Of a stretch of DNA of 64,000 nucleotides, positions 46,101 to 57,870 are shown piece after piece. The DNA comes from Cryptomeria japonica (lineage: Eukaryota; Streptophyta; Pinopsida; Cupressales; Cupressaceae), in contig NC_081412.1 in NCBI RefSeq assembly GCF_030272615.1, positions 683,836,583 to 683,900,582 of the forward strand, in the 5' to 3' direction. Within the stretch, counting starts at the first letter, position 1; each line of letters starts with the position of its first letter. A program made the position numbers and the translations under genes. The notes under the pieces are model-generated. The model worked only from the letters and a program-made list of their open reading frames with translations. It ran no database searches and had not been told where the DNA came from.

Positions 46101-47400
46101 CCAAAGAAATAATACCTCTACCTCTGATCATACATGTTTTTTCATCTCCAGATCTAACTTGACCTCCATTGTATTCTTACAGTGACATAAATTTACTTTT
46201 ATCTCCATTCATATGGTGTGAGCATCCACTATCAATTACCCATTCATCCTTATCTTCAACTTTTGCTGCCAGGGCCTTCTCTTCATTTTTGATAGCTAGT
46301 ATCGGTTAATCTTCCTTTAAAGCATAGAACACCTATTCCTTTCCAAATTAGGATGCACTAGCAGAGTCTTCTATTGATTCATCTCTAGAGTCATCACTTA
46401 CTCCTTCCTCTTCCTCTATGTAGCATTATTTATACTTCTTGAATCTATATCTTTTCTGGTTAGGCTTGAATGATTTCTTAACTATTTTCTCAAATCTTGC
46501 ATTCCTTTTAGAACATCTAGAAGCAAAATGACCAATCTTATTACATGAAAAACATTTAAAATGTGATTTGCCTTCATACTTACTTCATGTCGGACCTTTA
46601 AGTACTCTCCTAGAAAACAAGGCTTCAAGTTGCTCAAATTCTTCATCTTCTTTCCTCATGTCTTCCACTTCTTTTGCATATAGAACTTTCCAATCAATTT
46701 TTTCGATAGATGATGATGATGATGATGCTTTAAAAGTAAGTTTAGACTTTACAACTCCAAAAGATCCAAATTCTTCAAGTTCAAAAGCAGATAATTTCCC
46801 AATCAGAATGTCTCTGTTAACTTAAGAGTTTTCCATTGTTCTCAACACATTAATTGCAGTTGCCTTCATCTTGTGAGCCGGTGGAAGGGCTCTCAAGACT
46901 TTGAAAACTATTTCATTTTCACTCAAGGATCCTCCACAACATTGAATTCCCATAACAATCTCATTTACTCTTTCCATAAACATAGCAATTCTTTCATTAT
47001 CTTCCATCTTCAAGTTTTCATACCTTACCCAGTAACCATCAAGTTTAGCAATTTTCACAGTAGGGTCACCTTCATTCAGAGTCTGCAACTTATCCCACAT
47101 AACCTTTGTTGATGATTTTTCAGTCAATCCCATACTTTGTTGATCAGTAAGTGCACACAAGAGGGCTTCTCTAGTTCTGCAATCATTGTCAATATTCTTA
47201 TCCAAGTCTGCAAGAGCAGGATTGCCAGATGCCAGTTCATAAGGTGTATATCCTTTCTCAGTGATCTCCCAAATATCCTTACTGAGACATCTAAGATGAG
47301 TCTCCATCCTGATCTTCCATGTTGCATAGTTTTTTCCATCAAGCTTAGGAATTTCTCTTTTGAAAATAGTTGCCCGCGGGTTAGAAGTGTTAGCAGCCAT
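43192..47400 (-). pseudogene. Copia C gag-pol polyprotein, one frame with many stops
   Basis: From ATG at 47400 to TGA at 43192 the same frame can be read, about 1,400 codons, broken by roughly ten stops (for example 46822, 46179, 45049, 43708). Gag (46822-47400) begins MAANTSNPRATIFKREIPKL. The zinc knuckle CFSCNKIGHFASRC (about 46510-46550) is intact. Protease has WVIDSGCSHHM. In integrase (45300-45760) the first catalytic Asp is His (HTHLCGL), while RSDHGSEF and QQNGVMERKN remain. In RT (43900-44620) motif A is [11 protein letters not shown], Asp to Asn, with FVDDIIF intact. RNase H (43192-43690) ends FEYLRDKLGV. It is therefore inactive in cDNA synthesis and integration. Confidence 0.93.
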
Positions 47401-47445
47401 AGGATCTACCTCAAGCGGTTAAGCTTCTGCAAAAGAGGACCAAAG

Positions 47446-47458
47446 CTCTAATACCAAT
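47446..47458 (-). promoter_or_regulatory. Primer-binding site of Copia C
   Basis: The minus strand reads ATTGGTATTAGAG followed by CTTTGG, next to the 5' LTR. It is the same variant as Copia B's site. Confidence 0.85.
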
Positions 47459-48717
47459 TGTTAGGATAACCGGTGAACAATTGAGAGGGGGGGGTGAATC
47501 ATTTGTTAATAGATTATAACATTTAATCTACTAAATAACCTTAACCAGATTAAGTACCGGTAAAGCAGAAACAGATACCTGTAAACAATGCAACTTAACA
47601 AATAAATAGATAATCAATGCAAAACAACCATACCACATAACACCATGATTTTTACATGGAAAACCTGGAAAGGGAAAAACCATGGTGGGAATCCTACCCA
47701 CAGTCAGATGATACTTCTACAGAAAGTATGTGTTAAAATGAGGGGCCTGCACTTGCAGGAAGGCACACTACCTAGAGCGTACTTCTCATTACAAAAGAGT
47801 CTCACTGACTATAGAGGTTAAAACCACCTCAAGAAGAATGGACAACAATCCAATAAAGTGAACTGCTAGAGATAGCATCTACCATGCCTGATTATAGTCC
47901 CGGTTAAGCTCAATGTCGAAGGACTAAGTCCTCTTCTGAATCCAATTCGATCACCAATGATCGACCAAATCCTCTGCCTAAATGATATTACAATATTCGC
48001 ACATTACAATCCTTGACCATGACCTTTTCCACAACCATGATACTCTACAGGAGTTTCTACCTTTTATTTTTACAAACCCTAAGGCCAAAACCAATTAGGT
48101 CGGTCACCTAAAAGATATTACAATATAAATCCATATTACAATGATATGCCTTGTCAGCTGAAGACCAAAACAATAATAACAAATTCATACAAAATCTCAA
48201 AACATTCTGGTAACATGTAGAGTACATGTTAGCATGATATCGGTCCATAGCCTAGATAGGTACCAGACCTGTTATGTGTCCACTGCACCAAAGCAATGTC
48301 TTCAAGTAGTTGAAGCATGATCAAAGAACATCTTCAGCATCTTGAAAGCCATCTAGAAGCCGCACCAACACCACTTATGCATACTATCAAGATTCCTCAA
48401 TGAAAGCTCTATGGTAAAGCCTTGAACCAATGCCGGTAAGGGTTTACAAGAGTGTATGACAACATCTGATTACCAAGTCCATACCAACTGACCAAGACAT
48501 GCTCCAGAAGCACATATCACATGAAATCAAACATATCCCATAGATACAAACATGATGGAAGTGTCCAATAGATAGTCTCATCTGTCGATAACACTAGATC
48601 TCTTACTGGTAACCAAACCCTGTCTGTCGGTGCCGGTAACCAACCATATTAGCTAGTGTTGACATGAATGAAAAAACATCAATGCAACACTTAATCAATT
48701 TGTCCATAATGCCAATA
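47459..48717 (-). repeat. 5' LTR of Copia C (1.26 kb)
   Basis: Starts TGTTAGGATAACCGG. Its outer end reads ATGCCAATA where the other LTR has ATGCCAACA. It holds the GAGAGGGGGGGGTGAATCA box (47484-47501) and CATGG...CCATG stem-loop (47655-47684). Confidence 0.93.
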
Positions 48718-49747
48718 GAAGAGCCTTCTATGTAGAGAAAGAGCAGATCTTTTGAATTTTTCAACAACATTCATCAATCAAGCATTCATCAAGCATTATT
48801 TCATCGATTGGGGGCTTTCGAAGATGTAGGAAAGCAATAGGAGATCACCAACTGAAGATTGCCTTGTACCTCTCCCTTAGGATTTGGTATGGTTTCATGT
48901 TGTTTCCATGTCTTTGTATGAGCTTTATCATATCAATTTGATTCACATTCATTCTTTAGATCACTTTGTGTCATTGATTTAGGGCATTTCTATTGTCAAT
49001 TACAAGCAATTAGGGTTTACTTTTAAGGTTACTATAGATTGTTTTCACTCATCCTACGATCTTGCACACACACAAGGTTCTTGCACACACTAATTTACTA
49101 TATAAATTGGCTATTCGTTGAGGTGGAAATCACCAAAATAGGGGTTTGACTAAGGCAAAACCCTACATAGCCACCCAAAACCTTATTTTTCGGCTAGAGG
49201 TGCAGATTTGGATTCGAGCATTGCTGCAACTTTCAGAACCAATAAAGTGCACAAAGATTATTTCAGAGGGAAAATTTCATCAAAAACCCCTAGGATAGGG
49301 GCATGGTGCCCTAGTCCTACCCAGGATAGGGGCATGGCACCTCGGTCCTCCCTATTTTCAACAAGGTTTGGAAGAACAACAAGCTTCAAATTCTAGATCT
49401 ATAGAATCATGACAGTGGCACAACACCCTGGACCCAAACATTTCAACTCAAATTTCTGACATAGGTGCACCTTTGAATTTGCCTCTTAATCAGTACTTTT
49501 CAGCAGCATATCCATTATTCTTAGTCCTACATTTTTAGATTAGGGTTATTAGTGTATAATTGCATCTTTCCTATCTCTCATTTGCAGCAAGGAAATAGAA
49601 ACCCTAAGAGGTAATCCTTGGCTCTCTCTTCCTCACAAGAAGTAGCCAAAGTGTCTTACCTCCCTAGGCTCTTTTGTATTCTGTGAGTGTGTATGTAAGA
49701 GTGAGATTAGGGTTTGCTTGTCTAGTCTTACTTTTTCTCGTACACAC
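48718..49747 (+). other. Probable continuation of the TR-GAG-like leader relic
   Basis: Non-coding DNA to the right of Copia C. At 49296-49345 two tandem copies of GGATAGGGGCATGG(T/C) followed by GCCCTAGTCCT or CACCTCGGTCCT resemble the GGCGCC...GGTCC motifs of the TR-GAG LTR and leader. Assignment to the same relic as 41270-41597 is inference. No ORF or gag domain was recognised. Confidence 0.45.
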
Positions 49748-51810
49748 TATTAAAAAAGATATATGTCCAGATTCGTGACTTAGAGCTCTACAAAAGGCTA
49801 TTTTTTTATTTTTGTAAAATGACATTTTGCCTAAAGAAAAATTGAGCAGAGTTGAAAAGTTTCAAAAATCTAGACAAAATAGGTGATTTGGTTGCCACAT
49901 CACTTTCCACATAGGTGATTTCAGTTGAACTATTTTGAATTATTTTGACTCTTTTACATTCAAGTGCTCACAAAAAACCTGGATTATGGCACCCATAGTT
50001 TAGCCGAACTTAGTTCGACTAAACTATTGGTGCCATTTAGGCGCCATGTCCATGCCACATGGCAGGGAAAAATTTTGGCCAGAATTAGTTTGGTTAGACT
50101 CAGTCTGGTTGGACTAAGTTAGACTGAACTATGTCCAATTAGCCCCAAGTGCGACACAGGTTTGCGTTTTTTCTTTCACATGTACTAAAAATAATCACCT
50201 ATCTATATCTATGTTAGGTAAATTATGTCGCACATACTAAATCATCTAGATATTCATGTTAGGTACAAATTATTTTACCCATACTAAATGATCATCTAAA
50301 TATGTATGTTACCTATAAATTATGTTAAATAAAAATTGTTGCACATAAATTTTTTGTAGCTAATTAGATCTAATGCCACAAACAAGAAGAAACAATGGTT
50401 GTTACAACTAGTAATAGTCTAAAAATTTATGTCAATGTGTATGTTCATAGGCCAAATTCAGACCAATTTTCATTGGTCTTAACACAATCAAAAACACTTC
50501 AAACACTTCTTACCCTAAGGTCAAGGCCTCGTGGCAATAATAACATCCTCCATCTTGGAATCTTCATCAACTCAAGTGTCATCACACCTAGATGGGCATG
50601 TGCACTTTTTTGTCTTTTTGAGAGAGGACAAGTAGGGGCCTCCAAGACTAGAAGGATGTCCCAATCACCCTCTCCCTAGAAAGATATAAGTATCTTATGG
50701 TAATCTAGGGATTTCTATCTCATCTCAAAAAAGTTATATGGTGAGTAACTCAAGGGGAGAAAACCAACTATCCTGTTGCACTGAAATTATTGCGATGTTT
50801 GAACAAAAATAATGGTGGGCCACTACTGCAAGGTGTCTAGTGGGGAAAGTTCAATGGTCCTTGGTGCCTATCAATGTGGTAGTGATCCACTTAAGGATCT
50901 ATCCCAATCCTCATAAGAGGATTTTTATGCATCTCACACAAGTGTAGATATCGAGGGAACATGTCGAATAGGCCATCTTCACAAGTCCTTGTGAATTTTG
51001 CCTAACATATTAATTTATATATCAGATTGAAGAAGTATTGCTTGTGTCGTTCCTTCTCACTAAGGCCTTATGGGCTTCTCGTGAGGCAAGCTCTTCTTCC
51101 TAAAAATAAGATAATAACAATTTCTCTTACACTCAAGGTCCAAGGAAGGCAAAGGGAAAGGATACTTTTTTATCACCTTTTAGGGTTCTATCTGAACACA
51201 AGGCATGTGAAAAGCACAAGACACTTCAAAAAAATTAATTAACTCCAAAATACAAAAAAATATGAACCTAATTAAAATAGAAAAGAAAAGACAAATAGAC
51301 ATCTAAACAATTTTTTTAATTTTTTGGCATTATTTAAAAGAAAATATGTCAAATTTCACACATAATATAAATATTAAATCATTCTCTACATTAATAAATT
51401 AAAATTAACGTAAAAAAATATGAAATTGGATAAAAGAATACCTTTCAAAAGTCGCCCACAATAATATGTTCAAGATGACCTTCAAATTAATCTTAGGTTG
51501 ACTTTCTGAAAAAGACAAAAAAAACCAAAAAAACATGACATTTTGTCACTTGGTCAGCTGGGAGACCATAACCGACAGGAGAGAGTTTAGTCGAACTAAG
51601 TTTGACCAAACTATAAAAGTTTAGAATAGTTCGGCCGAACTTGTCTATGTGTCAAGTGATGTGGCAACAAAATCACCATTTTCTCTGCATTTCTGAAACT
51701 TTTCACTTCTGCTCTATCTTTCTTCAAGCATAATATTTTCTTATAAATATAAAAAAAAAAACTTTTTTAGAGCTCGAAATCAGGAATCTGGACATATAAT
51801 TTTTTTAATA
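49748..51810. mobile_element. 2.06-kb foldback element with long inverted repeats
   Basis: 49748-49916 and 51645-51810 are inverted repeats about 80% alike. Paired blocks include TATTAAAAAA, ATATGTCCAGATTC, GAGCTCTA, GAAAAGTTTCA and TTGCCACATCACTT. The pairing resumes inward at 49998-50024 and 51585-51611, which themselves are near-palindromes (GTTTAGTCGAAC...). The centre has short ORFs (for example 50395-50679), none of recognised family. No target duplication is obvious. It resembles a MULE-type or foldback non-autonomous element, possibly with captured DNA. Confidence 0.75.
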
Positions 51811-52602
51811 TTTGATTCATTTTAATATTTTTTGTTTTTTAAACATTACAAATAGGTTTTTTCAGTTAAAAAAGAGGTTGATTTGAAATTTTAAAAAATA
51901 AAAATAAATGATATTCAAAAATTTTAAAATAAATATTTTTCACTAGATAAGAGAATCTTCTCCAAAAGGGTATAATTTTTTTTTTATAATAGAAAATTTA
52001 GTAGACAAAAAGTGATGCCAAATGAAAACTACCAAATTCATCTATGTTGGACTTTAAAATATTTTTACAAGAAAAATAGACTATCAATTTTTATTTTTTT
52101 AGCATTGTATATATATGTCCTCTATTTGGAAAATTAAAATAAGAAAAAAATAAGTTCATTTTCAATTTTTTTGGTGACAACAACTAGAACCCCTGATTTT
52201 TAGCAATAAAAAATTCGTCTTTGAATATTTTAAAAAAATCTACAAAATAGCAAACATAAATTTCATAATATTTCTACATTTGATCAATTTACATCATTTT
52301 GAAATTCAATTTAGAAATGTCACTTTTATGCAGTCGAAGTTAAACATTTTTTGTTGTGTTTGCCACTTCCTTTATAAAAATGTTACACAACATTGTTCTT
52401 TTACCCACAAGCTTGTACCAGTGTGTTTGCAGCTTCAAAAAGACCAAAATAAATCAGATTTTAAAAGGAAACTCATACAGTATGGTGGCAGGTGAGGAAT
52501 CAACAAAGTAAAACAAAAAGAAAGGCCTACGGTATGATTCTCTTGCATCAATATTACAAATAAAAATTTGTTGCTATAAAAGCAATATTATATTATGGCA
52601 AG
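51811..52602. other. No recognisable gene
   Basis: Very AT-rich DNA with T and A runs. No coding signature on either strand. Confidence 0.5.
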
Positions 52603-53940
52603 TTACAACTCTAATGTTGTGGGCTGATAATCTTGTTGCCATAGGTCAAGAACTCTATTACTATTGGCTAATTTCAATAACTCCAACTCTAATGGGCTTA
52701 ACCATGTAGCATCTTTTACTAGTCATTCTTCCATTTTACCAAATATTCAATATATTCCTTTCCCCTAGTCTTCCTAATCACTCTTGAGTCCAAAATACTT
52801 TCAATCTATTCCATCCATTTCATTGGTGATGTAATATCCTCTTTTTCTTGTTGTTTTGATGTATCTAACTTTGTAGTAGGTATATAAATCTGAAACATTA
52901 AAAATTGAAGAGATATACAAACTCATAGGTAGCTCTAGCTCATAAGCATTTGGTGAAAACTTCTTAATGATCTTACATGAATCAATTTTCATCCACTTGA
53001 GCTTGTTGTAGGTATGATTGGGGAATCTTTCTCTCCTTATGTGTGCCAACACCATATCTCCCACTTCCAAATTCTTTTCTCCCTTTTTAAAATCTACCTT
53101 CTCTCTGTTATATTGGCTGCTCCACTTGAGTATTTCTCTTACTCGTTGATGCAAATTTTGCATGTATCTAACAAACTCTACTCCTTTAGCATTTCTCTTA
53201 TATCCTTAAATGTTTTCAAGCTTGCTTGATTCTAAAATACCTCTAGGACTATAGCCATAAATAATTTGAAATGGGGTTTTACCTATACTCTTGTTGATTG
53301 AATCATTGTATGCAAATTCAACTTGAGGCAATATCAAATCTCATTGCTTAGGCTTGTCACCAACCAAACACCTTAGCAAATTTCCTCAATAGCTTCAATT
53401 TGCCCATTCATTTGGGGATGATATGTTGAGCTAAACTTCAAATTAGTACCTATTTTCTTCCAAAGTGTAGTTCAAAAATGACCTAAAACTTAGTTTCACA
53501 GTTTGAAACTATATTTTTTGATAAACCATGCAACCTAACAACCTCCGTGAAGAATAAATTTGCAATATGTGTAGCATAATTTGTCTTTTTGCAAGCTACA
53601 AAATGAGCCATTTTGGAGAATCTATCAACAACCACAAAAATAGAATCCTTATCTTGTTGAGTTTTTGGTAGTCCAAGCACAAAATCCATGCTTACATCAT
53701 CCCATGGTCTCTTAGGTATGGATTATTGTTGATATAATCCCGTGTTTTGACTCCTTTTTTTGGCATATTGACAAACTTGACATCCTTGCACAAATTTTAT
53801 GATTGTTGCTTTCATCCTTGGCCAATAATATCTTTCACTAAGTTGTGCCATGGTTTTATTAGCTCCAAAATGTCCAAATAAACCTCCATAATGATTTTCT
53901 TTTATTAAATTCATTTGCAGTTACCTTTATCTTTTTGGTG
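52603..53940 (-). pseudogene. Gypsy chromovirus integrase and chromodomain remnant
   Basis: Minus-strand order: integrase zinc-binding domain (53723-53914, HYGGLFGHFGANKT ... CQVCQ), integrase core (53483-53689, [20 protein letters not shown]), a frameshifted core end (53230-53480, EFAYNDSINKS-like), the SH3-like integrase C-terminus (52801-53163, VGDMVLAHIRRERFP) and a chromodomain (about 52650-52800, RKTRGKEYIEYLVKW) ending at TAA 52603. The chromodomain places it among chromoviruses, which direct integration to marked chromatin. The core reads IVSNCETKF where relatives have SDRDxKF, so the second catalytic Asp is lost. LTRs, gag and RT were not found. Confidence 0.9.
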
Positions 53941-54019
53941 ACATCATTTTCAAATGGTTTGGTCTATTGTCACAAAAGCCAAGTTGGCCCATTTTACCTG
54001 GTGTATTCTTTTCTAGGGC

Positions 54020-55140
54020 TTGTCCTTGGGTTCTTAGCTTTGACATTTGGGGGTTGTGGACCCTAAATGCCCTTTTTGCGGCCAATCAAAAACTTTGAAG
54101 CATATTTTCTAGTTTTGTCACCATGGTCAACATTTTTGGATTTGGATCCATGATTTGTTTTGTCCTTTTAGGTCTAAGACTGTTTCTTGCCACATGGTGC
54201 TCTTAGGGGATTGGCCTCGTATTCCCTTCAAGTATACCTAGATCTAGCATGCTTGCAGGGTGGAGATTCTCTTTAATTTATGGAAAGATAAAAATGTTGT
54301 TCTTTTTGCTCATAGCTCTATTGCTACTTATGTTTCGTTTTATACTAAAGTTACTATTTTTAATAATGTTAGGTTGCAGATCCAAGTTCAAGCTAATAGA
54401 GTTTCTTTGGAGGTAGCTTACCTTCGTGAGCTTCTTATCTTAATCATTGGGACAATGCCCCTTGCTCTATGGCCAGAGTTCCTCTTGATGCCTCCACTTC
54501 TTGTGGCCAATTACCTTCATGTGGCTAGTAACAAAGAAGGTTTTTTTCTTGTCACTCCAGTTCTCTCATATCCCAGGCACCTTGCCACCACTCTGGTGGT
54601 AGGGTGGTTCAGTTTGGCGATGCTCTGCTTCTCCACCCCACGGGGGCTCTACCTCTGCTTGGCCTTCGGGTGGTGCAAGGTTGACTTTTGGAGGTGATAG
54701 TGTTTGTCCTGTGGGTAATGGTGGTGGTGGTTGGCACAATTCTTCTAAGTGGCTCCCTCAACTAGATTTGGCCATTTCCCCTAAGAGGGCAAATGATAAA
54801 GAGAAGGAGAGGTGAATGTTGATGAGGAATGGTCCTTGCCTGATGTCATCTCGAACCCCGCTGATGTGTAGAGTAAACCGGATGACCGAGACCCCCTCCG
54901 CCTTATGCTAGGTGTGCACTGGTTACTTAATTATGCTATTGTTTTATTTGCTAGGCCCTTTGTTAGTTTGATTATGTTTTTTGCTCTCTCGGCTATGCCC
55001 TTTTAGATTTTGATTTTCAGAATCTGCTCGTATGACTTTAAGGGGTGACCTTGTATCTGTCTACCTTTTTTGTGTGGATATGTGTACTATATTTTCTTAT
55101 TAATAGATATTGGTGCACGTATTCATTAAAAAATATATAA
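54020..55140 (+). other. Unassigned segment, possible non-LTR element 3' end
   Basis: Contains a 145-codon ORF (54260-54697) with no recognised domain. It ends in TCTTATTAATAGATATTGGTGC and A/T-rich tracts that resemble 3' tails of plant LINEs. Only the general look supports this. Confidence 0.3.
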
Positions 55141-56169
55141 TATTAAAAAAAAATGATTTTTGTTCTTATTGTAACCAATAGACGTATATAAATGATATTT
55201 TTACAATTATTAAAAATAGAGTTAAATATAACTATACAAGTCTGTTCAAAATTTTTAATTTATTATATTATTGAAAAATAAAATTGAATGATTGCATAAA
55301 TATTCTATCTTAGAAAGGACTAATAATATTAAATTTCATATTTATATGAATATTTATTCATATTTTCCCAAATCATATTTTAGATCATGATCCACCATTT
55401 AAAAAAAAATATGATGGAAAATATTAATTCCAAAAACAAACAGTTGATGGAAAACATTAATTCCAGAGACAAACACTTGAATCCAAAAGATCTTATGCAT
55501 TTAAAATCGCTGTAGGCAATGCCGTTTCAAACAACCGTGAGGCATACGTTTGGAAAGGCGTGAGGGAATTGCGATACCTTTCGCGTACTTTCTCATCACC
55601 TTCTACAAAAGTGGGACGAATTATTTCATTTTCCAGTCCGTGCAGGAAAATGAGAGTGCAACTAATTTTGGGCAGTGGAACTTAGCAAAGTTGCCGTATT
55701 CGGTACAATGTAGAAAAATTCACAAGATGATGAAAGTTGATGAAAAATTCACAAGATGATGAAAGGGAAAGTTGTTGTATACTTTTCTCATCATCGCTTT
55801 CTAGACAACTTGGACTAATTATTGTCAGACTTGCCGCTGATTTTTCTTTCCATTCCACTTTGTTCAACGAAATGAGGTGTTGACTGTACAAAGTAGAACA
55901 AACACCAAATGTTTGATATGACATCTTTTTCTATTTACCCCCTGGACCCATCCGGAGAGATCGGAGAAGATTTCACTAATTTAATTACCTGGACTTTTTA
56001 ATCGCAAGCTTTTTATAAGATAGGGAAAGGACTCAGTGGTTGTGGACGCTAATTTCAAGCTTCTCAAAATCTTACGTGGAAATTTCAAATCACTCCAAAT
56101 TTTTTTACAGTAGCTTACTTGGTAAGTCCCCTGCTTATAACTAAGGTTTTAGGGCCACATCATCAAATA

Positions 56170-56281
56170 TGATGCCACATCAGCATGCTTTTTGCCAAGG
56201 TGTCCAAAACAACCCAAAAAAAAAGTGAGACCAATAGGTGTGCAAAAAGACCCCAATACTTGTGCAGCTGATGTGGCATCA
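56170..56281. repeat. Short inverted-repeat element, MITE-like
   Basis: TGATGCCACATCAGC (56170-56184) and its exact complement GCTGATGTGGCATCA (56267-56281) bracket 82 bp. Pairing partly continues inside (CTTTTTGCCA with GTGCAAAAAGA). It has the size and form of a small MITE or hairpin. No target duplication was fixed. Confidence 0.5.
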
Positions 56282-56851
56282 CATGATTGGTTGCTTTTCA
56301 CAACAAATGGTATATTTCATACAACTATTGCTGCAATGTTATATAAAGGTTGGACATTAAATCAGCAAGTATAGGGGTATTAAATCGATAACTTCTATCA
56401 CAAAGATTGGAACGCACTCAACTACTGGATCCTTTCCCCTAATTTGTCCATTTTTATTTCATAAATAATGAAAAATAAAACTTAGAAATTGAATTCTAAA
56501 AATATTTTTGTATTTTAATGAACCTCAAATTTCTATTTATTAATATAAACTCTAATCTTATAATGAGAAACAAATCCAAAATTTATCTCCCTTTTTATAT
56601 AAGTAACAAAAAATATATTCAAATATATGAACAAAGATTTCCATGTAATAATTCTAAATAGAATTAATTCTAAGTTATATAAATCTTCACATGCTTCCAC
56701 TAGAATTTTTTTTTTGAAAAAGTCTAAAATTTAAAAATCACTTGAACATGCAACAAACACAACAAACAAAATTTTAAGGAAATGTGTATTAAACTCATCA
56801 AAAAAATAATTGCAATTGTTGCATTTTTTACATTATACACATGACCATGCA

Positions 56852-56947
56852 AAAGTCCTCAAGTTGTTTGATCACCATACATATGGCCCCGACCATCCTA
56901 AAGTCCTCAAGTTGTTTGATCACCATACATATGGCCCCGACCATCCT
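56852..56947. repeat. 48-bp tandem duplication
   Basis: Two exact 48-bp units, AAAGTCCTCAAG ... GACCATCCT, lie head to tail. The unit is a multiple of three but no gene is recognised here. Confidence 0.95.
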
Positions 56948-57289
56948 AGATTGCTAAACAACTATGCTTCAAACTTTGATTCCTATTTTTGAAATCATAT
57001 TTTTGTTTTTATGCACCAAGTGTTCTTTTGCCATTTCCTTGCCTTGATAAAGTCATCTATTTGTTTGCTTCCAAATTTCTCAAATAACTATCGAACAAAA
57101 GACTATCCAAATATTTGAAAAGACCACCTTCTTATTCAATATTGGCCACATATTAAACATTGTAAGCAAGGCTATTGGGATCATACTATGCCATTCAATT
57201 TTTCATGAAAATTTTGCAACAAAAATATACATATTTGCATGTTATCAATATTTTTGTTAATTTAATGAATACAAACAATTTTATTTGGT

Positions 57290-57870
57290 GCAAATTGTTC
57301 ATGAGTATTGTGTCTTTAGTAATATGTCTTCTTTTCTTTTCTTTTTTTATTGTAACACTTATCTAAGTGGTTAAGAGGGATGCAAAAAAATGTGTAAAGA
57401 AAGAGCTATGAAGTAGTCTTGGTAGACCATCTTAAAATGTCTATTTAGAATAGGTGTAAGAATGCTTTTGAAAGAGAGTTACACTTTCAATTGAAGTGTT
57501 AGGTCCTACTAATTGACTAGTCAAACAAGAAGTTTTATTCAAATAATATTATGATGTAAAACCATTTTTAAATAAGTCGTAATAATTTACCCAAATTAAA
57601 CAATTGAAATATAAAATATTGACTATTCATACTAAGCTTATTAACTATTCATATTAAGCTTATTAAGTATTCATACAAATATTGATATTAAACCATAATT
57701 TATTTAAAACCACGAATAATTAAAAAAATATCAATCGAATTATATTACACTCATTTAAAATTGTGAATAGTATTCTATTAAATTTAGACAAGTATAGTCA
57801 ATAAAAAAAACAAATACAATTAAAGAAGAGTTGGTATCTTCTTGCATTTCCATGGAAGTTTGGGAGCAAC
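57290..57870. repeat. LRR upstream region, shared with 61730-62540
   Basis: Blocks in the same order in both places include TAGTCTTG, GTGTAAG/GTAAGAG, GAGTTA, GTTAGGT(C/T)CTACTAATTGA and TAGTCAAACAA. With the homologous 3' region it shows that the whole locus, promoter included, was duplicated. Confidence 0.75.

Larger units (their letters stand above)
41598..48717 (-). mobile_element. Copia LTR retrotransposon C, complete but inactive
   Basis: A 7.12-kb minus-strand element with two LTRs, a primer-binding site (47446-47458), polypurine tract (42830-42845) and all Copia domains in order. The flanking 5 bases are AAAGA (left) and GAAGA (right), a target duplication with one mismatch. The insertion splits a relic of a TR-GAG-like leader (41270-41597, continuing after 48717). 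Stops and altered catalytic residues show it is dead. Confidence 0.93.

Noticed and set aside
54260-54697. 145-codon ORF as a gene
   Set aside because: No recognised domain, hydrophobic low-complexity composition and no supporting context.
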